Both the position numbers and the translations under genes were made by a program. The notes beneath the pieces are model-generated. The model had not been told where the DNA came from. It worked only from the letters and a program-made list of their open reading frames with translations, and ran no database searches. Source: Bacteroidota bacterium (lineage in GTDB: Bacteria > Bacteroidota > Bacteroidia > Chitinophagales > Chitinophagaceae). Taken from it: a DNA stretch of 33,066 nucleotides. Numbering within the stretch: position 1 is the first letter of the stretch; every line of letters begins with the position of its first letter. Positions 1 to 7,870 of this stretch are shown piece by piece. The stretch covers positions 1 through 33,066 of the forward strand of contig RDXD01000378.1 in the NCBI GenBank assembly GCA_004292575.1. Direction: 5' to 3'.

Positions 1-1
1 A

Positions 2-1700
2 GAGATTTTAGCCCATTACACCGGCCTTACGGGCACGCAGCCCCTGCCACCACGGTGGGCATTTGGCAATTTTGTTAGCCGTTTTGGCTACCGCAGTCAG
101 GCGCATGTGCAAGAGGTGGTGGCTGCCATGAAGGCTGCTCGCTTTCCTATGGACGCCGTAATTTTAGACATATTTTGGTTTGGTGATAGCATAAAAAACA
201 CTTTGGGCAACCTTGATTTTGTAAATCAAGTAGCCTGGCCCAACCCCAATAAGATGATGGCTGACTTTAAGGCGCAGCAGCTGAACACGATTTTAGTAAC
301 CGAGCCGTATTTTTTAAACGGGACCAAAAATTATGCCGCCAGCCAGCCTCATTTGGCCACCGACTCGGCTGGTAAGCCTTTCGTGCTTACCGATTTTTAT
401 TTTGGAAAAGGGGGCTTGCTCGATTTATTTAAACCATCGGCTGCACAATGGTTTTGGCAGTTTTACAATAGCCTGGGTAAGCGCGGGGTAGCCGGCTGGT
501 GGGGCGATTTGGGTGAGCCGGAACGCCACCCCGAGGCCATGTACCATAACTTAAGCAGTATGGGCATAAAGCGACTGGTGCCGGCCAACGAAGTACACAA
601 TTTGTATGGCCACCTGTGGAGCAAGATGCTCTATAGCAACTGGAGCAAGGCCAACCCCAAAAAGCGGATGTTTGGGCGGGTTTAAGGCGCAATTGCCCAA
701 TTTGCAGAGCATGAGTTTGAGTGGCTTGCCTTATGTGCATAGCGATGCCGGTGGATTTAGCATGACCGATAAAGATGACCCGGAGCTGTACGTTCGTTGG
801 TTGCAAATGGCTTGTTTTTCACCCATTTTTAGACCGCACGGTACCGCCCTGGGGCCTATTGAGCCCAATGCAAAAGACATTGCCAGCGAGCCGGTGTTTA
901 AGCCCGAACCATACCAAAGCATAGCCCGCAGCGTTGTGGAGCAACGCTATCAATTGCTGCCCTACAATTACAACTTGGCATGGCAGCAAACCACCCAGGG
1001 CCAGCCCCTCATCAGACCCATGTTTTACCACAGCTTTACCAGCGATAGTATGCTGCATAAAGCCACTGACCAATATTATTGGGGCGATGCTTTTGTGGTG
1101 GCACCCGTACTAGAAGCTGGAGCCGCCACACGAAAGTTGTATTTGCCCGAGGGCAAATGGTTCAACTTTTACAGCAATCAGCCTACCGAGGGCGGTTGGC
1201 GTACCGACGGCGTAACGCTGCAAAACATGCCCGTGTACGTGAAGGCAGGAAGCTTCGTGCCACACTGGGATGCCCTAAGTTACGGTAGCACCCAGAACTA
1301 TAAAAGTACGCAACCGCTAACCATTCGTTACTATCCGGGTGCTACTTCTACATCTTATGATTTTTACGACGATGACGGCGAAAATCCACGGGCATTGAAG
1401 GACAGTAGCGCCCACCAGCATTTACGCTTTGAGGCGGTAGCTGCCAACTTTAGCGGTATTTTGGTGCGCATATCGGCCAAGAACTGGCCAAAAGGCCTTA
1501 GCCGGAAAATTGTGGTAGAGCTGCCTGTGGATGAAACCCGCAATAGGGTTATGGGTTTTGAAAGGCCTATTGTGCGGCTTGATGTAAATGGAAAAAAGCA
1601 ACCGCTGCGCCTTCAATTCTTAAACTATCCGCAGGCGAGGTGGCAACAATTTGAGTACACTTTTTTGGGCGAACCAGTTTTGATGGAGTTTAAATGGTAA
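2..1700 (+). pseudogene. GH31 family glycoside hydrolase (alpha-glucosidase-like), 5' truncated by the window edge and disrupted by an internal frame-breaking deletion near 671-684
   Basis: The frame is open from position 2 (EILAHYTGLTGTQPLPPRWAFGNFVSRFGYRSQ...). The nucleophile-type motif GWWGDLGEPERHP is present, and the downstream frame has GGFKAQLPNLQSMSLSGLPYVHSDAGGF. The frame changes between ORF 107-685 and ORF 606-1700, and the usual LTRSGFAGxQRY..WSGDV block is in neither frame. Confidence 0.85.
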
Positions 1701-1829
1701 TAAGCGCTAACGTCCTTGTTGGCCCGTGTGCCATTTGGCGCCAGTTGCAGAATAATTCTGCATGGTTACCGCATTCTCCACACTAAAACCCAAACGGCTT
1801 TCCCTATCTTGCCGCCAATCACTGCTTGC

Positions 1830-3812
1830 ATGCACTTTCAACGCCATCAACTTTCTAACCCCCAGCTTATTGACATTTACAAGAAGCTGCTGTGGCCGCG
1901 TGCCATTGAAGAAAAAATGCTCGTGCTGCTGCGCCAAGGTAAAATAAGCAAATGGTTCAGTGGCATTGGCCAGGAAGCCATTAGCGTGGGTGCCACATGG
2001 GCGCTACATCCGCACGACTGGTTGATGCCGCTGCACCGCAATTTGGGCGTTTTTACGGGTAGGGGTATGCCGCTACACCAATTGTTTAGGCAATGGCAGG
2101 GCCAAGCCAATGGATATACCAAGGGCCGCGAACGCAGTTTCCATTTTGGCAGCAGCAAACACCACATTTGTGGTATGATTAGCCATTTGGGCCCCCAGCT
2201 TACCATTGCCAACGGTGTAGCGCTGGCGCATAAGCTGCGGCAGCAGCGGCAGGTGGCAGTGGCTTTTACTGGCGACGGTGGCACCAGCCAGGGCGATTTT
2301 CACGAAGCGCTTAACGTGGCTGCAGTTTGGGATTTGCCAGTAATTTTCATTATTGAAAACAATGGATATGGGCTTAGTACACCCACCAGCCAGCAGTACC
2401 GCTGTAGCAGGCTAAGCCAGCGGGCTGTGGGCTACGGCATGGAAGGTGTAACCATTGACGGTAACAACGTGCTGGAGGTAATTGATACCATTAATGGTGT
2501 GAGGGCCTACTGTATAGAACATCAAAAGCCTTACCTAATAGAATGTAATACGTTTAGGATGCGGGGCCACGAAGAGGCCAGTGGCACCAAATATGTACCC
2601 CAGCAGTTGTTTGATTTGTGGAAGCAAAAGGACCCGGTAGAACAATATGAGCGCTTTTTGCTGGAAACCGGCGTGATTCAGCCGCTGGCTCTGGAGTTGA
2701 TAAAGGCAGAAATGGCGGAAACCATCGTTCAAGAGTTGCAACTGGCTCAGCAGGAAACCGGTACCCTTGGAGAAATTGTGGATGAGTACGCCGACGTTTT
2801 TTACACAGGACATGCCACAGCGTTACCGTTAGCCGACCCGGTAGCAACACAAACCCTGCGCCTTAGCGATGCGGTAAAGCAAGGCTTGGATAGTGCTATG
2901 GAGCTGTATCCCAACCTGGTGCTGATGGGGCAGGACATAGCCGATTATGGTGGCGCCTTTAAGGTAACAGAAGGGCTAATGGAAAAGTATGGCAGCCAAC
3001 GAGTGCGCAACACGCCACTTTGCGAGAGTGCTATTTTGGGCGCCGCGGTAGGTTTGGCCCTTGAGGGTATGCGCAGCATGGTTGAAATGCAGTTTGCCGA
3101 CTTTGTAAGTGTAGGGTTTAACCAAATTGTAAATAATTTGGCCAAAATGCACTACCGCTGGGGGCAGCCCATGCCTGTGGTGGTGCGCATGCCCACAGGC
3201 GCAGGCGTGGGTGCAGGGCCTTTTCACAGCCAAAGCACCGAGGCTTGGTTTGCACATGTTCCTGGTCTTAAAGTGGTGTATCCATCCAATCCGTACGATG
3301 CCAAGGGCTTGCTTTTAGCAGCCTTTGCCGATGGTAACCCCGTGCTTTATTTTGAGCACAAGGCGCTGTACCGCAGCTTGGAAGGGCCAGTGCCGCAGCA
3401 GGCATACACGGTACCCATTGGTAAAGCAAACCTCGTGCAAACGGGACACGACCTGGCCATTATTACCTATGGCGCAGGCGTGCATTGGGCTTTAGAATAC
3501 TGCAAAAATAACCCCGGTCTGTCGGTGACCATTTTAGATTTGCGCAGCTTACAGCCCTTAGATTACGAAGCCATTGCAGCTGTGGTAAAGCAAACGGGCA
3601 GGGTGTTGGTGCTGCACGAAGACAATCTTACCGGTGGCATTGGGGCCGAAGTGGCAGCTTGGATTGGTGAACATTGTTTCCGATGGCTGGATGCCCCGGT
3701 GATGCGCTGCGCTAGCTTGGATACCCCCGTGCCTTTTAATACGGTGCTTGAGCAGCGGTATTTGGCAAAAAGCCGAATGGCGGCCACAGTGGCCCAACTA
3801 ATGTCCTTTTAA
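1830..3812 (+). CDS. Fused 2-oxoacid dehydrogenase E1 component, alpha and beta subunits (branched-chain/pyruvate dehydrogenase E1 type)
   Basis: N-terminal half has the TPP-binding motif TGDGGTSQGDFHEALNVAAVWDLPVIFIIENNGYGLSTP. C-terminal half has E1-beta motifs (NTPLCESAILGAAVGLALEGMRSMVEMQFADF; HSQSTEAWFAHVPGLKVVYPSNPYDAKGLL). The ATG at 1830 (MHFQRHQL) is the likely start rather than 1716. Confidence 0.9.
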   Translation: MHFQRHQLSNPQLIDIYKKLLWPRAIEEKMLVLLRQGKISKWFSGIGQEAISVGATWALHPHDWLMPLHRNLGVFTGRGMPLHQLFRQWQGQANGYTKGRERSFHFGSSKHHICGMISHLGPQLTIANGVALAHKLRQQRQVAVAFTGDGGTSQGDFHEALNVAAVWDLPVIFIIENNGYGLSTPTSQQYRCSRLSQRAVGYGMEGVTIDGNNVLEVIDTINGVRAYCIEHQKPYLIECNTFRMRGHEEASGTKYVPQQLFDLWKQKDPVEQYERFLLETGVIQPLALELIKAEMAETIVQELQLAQQETGTLGEIVDEYADVFYTGHATALPLADPVATQTLRLSDAVKQGLDSAMELYPNLVLMGQDIADYGGAFKVTEGLMEKYGSQRVRNTPLCESAILGAAVGLALEGMRSMVEMQFADFVSVGFNQIVNNLAKMHYRWGQPMPVVVRMPTGAGVGAGPFHSQSTEAWFAHVPGLKVVYPSNPYDAKGLLLAAFADGNPVLYFEHKALYRSLEGPVPQQAYTVPIGKANLVQTGHDLAIITYGAGVHWALEYCKNNPGLSVTILDLRSLQPLDYEAIAAVVKQTGRVLVLHEDNLTGGIGAEVAAWIGEHCFRWLDAPVMRCASLDTPVPFNTVLEQRYLAKSRMAATVAQLMSF

Positions 3813-4104
3813 CCTTAACCAAGCTGTTTATTTATCGCAAAACGCAGATGTAACAATATGGTTGGCCATTTTTATGGCGTGTTTTGTTGGGTAGGTAAAT
3901 GCTAATGGTGCGCCATGCAGCCCACGCCATATAAAAATGGGCTTAAACACTTGGGCGGGCTTTATTTGGTGGCCGCACGGTTACTGCTTTTCTTGTGGTA
4001 GGTATTTACCTTGACTTTGCCATTAAGGTTAAAAATATGGTAGTATCTGACCACTTTAACAGCTATTTGTTCGCACTCAAAGCCGATGGGCTTTTCTTTG
4101 TGGC

Positions 4105-5733
4105 ATGAAGCAGGTGGTAATGACGTTGATTTTTCTGGGTAAAATCTGTGTTTCCTTGGCACAAAACGCTGTGCCAGCTGCCGCCAGTCCGCTGCCCGAT
4201 ACCACCCAGAAGCTGGAGATTTTGAGAGCATTGCGCTATAATTTTGAAAAAAAAGACAGCATAAACAGCTTTTTAAGCTTGGCGGGCAATGTTGAGCTGC
4301 GGCAAGGCGGCACTCTTTTTTATGCCGACAGTGCTGTGGTAAACCAGCTAACCAAAGTGGTAGAAGCATTTGGTAATGTGCATGTAAACGATGGCGATAC
4401 CATGAACACCTATGCCAATTATATGCGTTACACCGGTGCCAACAAGTTGGCTTATTTAAAAGGCAACGTAAAGATGGTGGATAATAAAGATGGCATAATA
4501 ACCACCCAAGAGCTTTGGTACGATCTTAATGCCAGCATGGCCAACTATAAAACTGGCGGCAGAGTGGTTAATCAAAAAACCGTACTCACCAGTACGGGAG
4601 CCACCTACTATGGCGCAACCAAAGACGTGGTGTTTAGAAAAAAAGTGGTGCTAAATGCACCTGGCTATAGCATATATACCGATAGCTTGCAGTACAACAG
4701 CATAAGCGAACAAGCCACATTTATTGCACCTACCACCATCATAAACAACAACCGTAAAATATACACCAGCAAAGGTTACTACGACCTTAAAACGGGCACG
4801 GCCGTATTTGCTAACCGGCCAAAAATTGTAGATAGCACTTCCAGCATAACTGCCGATGATATTCGATTTGATGACAAGGAAGGCATAGGGCAGTTTAAAG
4901 GCAATGTGGTTTTCAACGATACAGCCAACGGGATAAGTATTTTAAGCAATGAGCTTTTTGCAAACAACAAAAAGAATGCGATTTTGGCAACAGAGAAGCC
5001 ATTGATGATTATTCAGCAAGACGGCGATTCCCTCTATATTGCCGCTGACACCTTGTACTCGGGGCGAATAACCGATATGCCAAAAAGCCGCACCATACCG
5101 GTTATAACCGATACACTCGGCAAGGCTTGGGTAGCGCCCGATTTGCTGGGAAAGGACAGCAGTATGAACCGTTTTTTTGAAGCTTGGAACAATGTGCGCA
5201 TTTTCAGCGATTCGGTACAGGCAAAGGCAGACAGCCTTTTTTACGGTGGCATTGACTCCGCATTTCGGCTTTTTAAAAAACCTGTAATCTGGAGTGCCGA
5301 CAGCCAAATATCGGGGGATACCATTTATTTGTTTACAAGCAATCAAAAGCCGCAACGCATGTTTGCTTTTTTCAACAGTTTTATTGTAAACAAGGTGGGG
5401 GCTCACCAATACAACCAGGTAAAGGGCAATACGGTAAATGCTTTGTTTAAGGAAGGCTATATAGATTATGTGCGTACCAAGGGCCGTGCCGAAACGGTGT
5501 ACTATGCCCAGGATGAAAACAATGGTTTTGTGGGCATGAACCGTGCTACCAGCGACGCAGTAGATATGTTTTTTAACAACCGAAAGCCAGAGCGGGTAAA
5601 GTTTATAAACGATTTGCAGGGCATTACCTACCCCATGCGGCAAATACCACCCGGCCAGGCTACGCTAAAAGGTTTTGAATGGTTGGATAAGCTGCGACCT
5701 AAAACATGGCTCGACCTGTTAAAAGACCCATAA
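4105..5733 (+). CDS. OstA-like protein (LptA/OstA organic solvent tolerance family)
   Basis: 542 aa with N-terminal signal peptide and repeated OstA-like beta segments (GNVELRQGGTLFYADSAVVNQLTKVVEAFGNVHVNDGDTMNTYANYMRYTGANKLAYLKGNVKMVD). Confidence 0.85.
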   Translation: MKQVVMTLIFLGKICVSLAQNAVPAAASPLPDTTQKLEILRALRYNFEKKDSINSFLSLAGNVELRQGGTLFYADSAVVNQLTKVVEAFGNVHVNDGDTMNTYANYMRYTGANKLAYLKGNVKMVDNKDGIITTQELWYDLNASMANYKTGGRVVNQKTVLTSTGATYYGATKDVVFRKKVVLNAPGYSIYTDSLQYNSISEQATFIAPTTIINNNRKIYTSKGYYDLKTGTAVFANRPKIVDSTSSITADDIRFDDKEGIGQFKGNVVFNDTANGISILSNELFANNKKNAILATEKPLMIIQQDGDSLYIAADTLYSGRITDMPKSRTIPVITDTLGKAWVAPDLLGKDSSMNRFFEAWNNVRIFSDSVQAKADSLFYGGIDSAFRLFKKPVIWSADSQISGDTIYLFTSNQKPQRMFAFFNSFIVNKVGAHQYNQVKGNTVNALFKEGYIDYVRTKGRAETVYYAQDENNGFVGMNRATSDAVDMFFNNRKPERVKFINDLQGITYPMRQIPPGQATLKGFEWLDKLRPKTWLDLLKDP

Positions 5734-5740
5734 AAGTACC

Positions 5741-6791
5741 ATGAGTTTACGAAGCAAAGTAAGCCGCACACTGCGGATGGGTTCCCTATTAACGTTTTTT
5801 GCCAGCGATGGGCGTAGTGTGGGTATTTTGCTACTGGCTTGCGCTGGTCTAAGTATGGTGTTAGCCAATTTACCCATTGGCCATGGTTACAACGAACTGC
5901 TAAATGCTCCTTTTTCGGCCCTGCAGGCTGTACACTTACCACACACGCCGCTGCTCATTATAAACGATCAAAGAAAGCATTGCTGCCCGCCGCAGCGGCT
6001 TTGGGAGGCATGCTGGTTCCAGCAGCACTTTTTCTGGCCTTCAATGCAGGTACGCCCTTTCAATCAGGCTGGGGCATTCCCATGGCCACAGATATTGCTT
6101 TTTCGCTGGGAGCGGCCAGTTTGTTGGGCAAGCGTTTTCCCATGGCACTGCGGATTTTTTTAACCGCCTTGGCCATAATTGACGATTTGGGGGCCATTGT
6201 GGTAATAGCACTTTTTTATGGCCACGCCATCAGCTTTTGGTATTTGCTAGTGGCGGGAGGTTGCATGGTGCTGCTCTTGCTGCTAAACAAGTGGGTTAAG
6301 CGCTTCGGTATTGGGCATGTGCTGGTGGGCTTGGTGCTGTGGTATGCCATTTTTTGCAGTGGGGTGCACGCCACAGTGGCCGGGGTGCTGCTGGCTTTAA
6401 CGGTACCAGTGGCGCAAATTTCAGGGCTAGAACGGCGGTGCTAGATTGGCCGCAACAAGCCGATGGCTTGAGCGGCTTGTGGGCTGGTATTTTGGTGGGA
6501 TTATTTGTGGGCAAACCTGTAGGTGTTTTTATAGCTGCCCGTTTAATGGTATGGGCCAAATTGGCGGTTTTGCCCAAGGGTATTAACTGGCGGCACATGT
6601 GGGGTGCAGGCATGCTGGCGGGCATTGGGTTTACCATGGGTATTTTTATGGCCAACCTGGCATTTACGGTGTTGGCCTATCAAAATGCCGCAAAGCTGGC
6701 CATTTTGCTGGCCTCACTATTGGCCGCGGTGCTGGGTTATGCATGGCTGAGTTGGCAAGCCGTTGGAAAGCAAAAACGGCAACCCATGTAG
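5741..6791 (+). pseudogene. nhaA: Na+/H+ antiporter NhaA, split over three frames by two internal deletions (near 5968 and near 6427-6445)
   Basis: Frame 1: FFASDGRSVGILLLACAGLSMVLAN...PHTPLLIIND. Frame 2: SKKALLPAAAALGGMLVPAALFLAFNAGTPFQSGWGIPMATDIAFSLGAASLLGKRFPMALRIFLTALAIIDDLGAIVVIALFY...CSGVHATVAGVLLALTVPV. Frame 3: GLWAGILVGLFVGKPVGVF...GAGMLAGIGFTMGIFMANLAF. The conserved [18 protein letters not shown] and LEHxLHPWVxFxIxPLFAxANxG blocks are absent. Confidence 0.88.
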
Positions 6792-6855
6792 ATTAGTCTG
6801 CCTAGCAATTCCGTTATGCTTACTTTTATCCGCTATTTTTAAAAAAGCAAATTCC

Positions 6856-7602
6856 ATGCTAAAGAAAGAGCGTCAGGCCTACATCATGCAGCAGATTAAT
6901 GTGCACAACAAGGTGCTCAGCAGCGACTTAAGTGTAAGGCTCGATGTATCTGAAGACACCATCCGGCGGGATTTGCAGGAACTTGCAGAGCAGGGTGATT
7001 TGATAAAAGTACACGGCGGTGCCCTATCGCAGTCGTTTCACTTTACCTTACAAAATGGCTTGGTGTATAGCCCCGATGAAAAGCGCCTGATAGCGCAGAA
7101 GGCTGCGGCACTTATTTCCGAAGGCATGTTTGTGTTACTCAGCGGCGGCACCACCATACGAGAGCTTGTTAAAGCATTGCCGCAGCAGCTAAATGCCACT
7201 TTTATTACCAGTAGTGTACCCACGGCATTGGAACTGATGAACCATCCTGCTAGTGAAGTAATATTTTTGGGCAACAAGCTGCATAAGCAAACCCAAATGG
7301 CCATTGGTGCCGAGGTGGTGCAGCGGTTGGCAGGCATACGGGCCGATTTATGCATTTTGGGCACCAACAGCATTGATGCAGCGGCAGGCATTACAGATTT
7401 GGAATGGGAAGTGATTGAAGTGAAAAAAGCGATGATTGCCGCCTCGCAAAAATTAGTGAGTGTGGCCATTTCGGAAAAACTCAACTCAGTTCAACATTTG
7501 CAAGTCTGCCCCACCGCCGCCATCGACTATCTAGTAACCGAGCTAGACCCATCCCATGAAAAGCTGCTGCCCTACGCAGCCAGAGGTTTGCAGGTTGTAT
7601 AG
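6856..7602 (+). CDS. DeoR/GlpR-family transcriptional regulator of sugar metabolism
   Basis: N-terminal DeoR helix-turn-helix (KKERQAYIMQQINVHNKVLSSDLSVRLDVSEDTIRRDLQELAEQGDLIKVHGGAL) and sugar-phosphate-sensing C-terminal domain (LLSGGTTIRELVKALP, LGTNSIDAAAGITDLEWEVIEVKKAMI). ATG at 6856. Confidence 0.92.
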   Translation: MLKKERQAYIMQQINVHNKVLSSDLSVRLDVSEDTIRRDLQELAEQGDLIKVHGGALSQSFHFTLQNGLVYSPDEKRLIAQKAAALISEGMFVLLSGGTTIRELVKALPQQLNATFITSSVPTALELMNHPASEVIFLGNKLHKQTQMAIGAEVVQRLAGIRADLCILGTNSIDAAAGITDLEWEVIEVKKAMIAASQKLVSVAISEKLNSVQHLQVCPTAAIDYLVTELDPSHEKLLPYAARGLQVV

Positions 7603-7625
7603 CTTGAGATACGTCTTTTTACTTA

Positions 7626-7651
7626 AAAAGCTGCATTTTTCTGCGGCTTTC
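7626..7651 (+). terminator. Weak terminator-like hairpin downstream of the DeoR gene
   Basis: AAAGCTGCA - loop - TGCGGCTTT (9-bp stem with one G-U pair), 25-50 nt after the stop. Only a short T tract follows. Confidence 0.4.
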
Positions 7652-7820
7652 TTGCGTATCTGTGCCAAAGTCTGCACTAAATTTTGCTGGGTTTTAAAAT
7701 TTTTGCTTTTAATTGCGGGCAAATATTTAACATTGTGTTTGCTTAGGAGAAATACAAAACGCCTTTTTGCTTAAAGTTTGGTCAGAAACAAGTCCAAGCT
7801 CAAGGTAAAAATTGTTGCAA

Positions 7821-7832
7821 CTACTTAAGTAG
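7821..7832. promoter_or_regulatory. Candidate operator: perfect 12-bp palindrome upstream of the SusC gene
   Basis: CTACTTAAGTAG ends 38 bp before the SusC ATG and lies downstream of the DeoR-family regulator gene. Confidence 0.35.
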
Positions 7833-7870
7833 AAAGTCTTTGTAAAAGAAAACCAACTAACAATTTGCTT

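Noticed and set aside
606-690. Programmed ribosomal frameshifting or intron as explanation for the split GH31 frames
   Set aside because: The conserved codons between the two frames are missing from the DNA in all frames, and no extra sequence is present, so neither recoding nor splicing could restore the protein.
3962-4369. 135-aa minus-strand ORF overlapping the OstA 5' end
   Set aside because: Low-complexity, Cys/Leu/Pro-rich translation with no family features; overlaps the signal peptide region of OstA on the other strand.
4942-5643. 233-aa minus-strand ORF inside the OstA gene
   Set aside because: Antisense shadow of a clearly coding plus-strand gene; composition is not protein-like and no motif is recognisable.
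7602-7870. Bacteroidota-type promoter (TTTG / TAnnTTTG) for SusC
   Set aside because: Several TTTG-like words exist, but none has the expected spacing to a good TAnnTTTG match.
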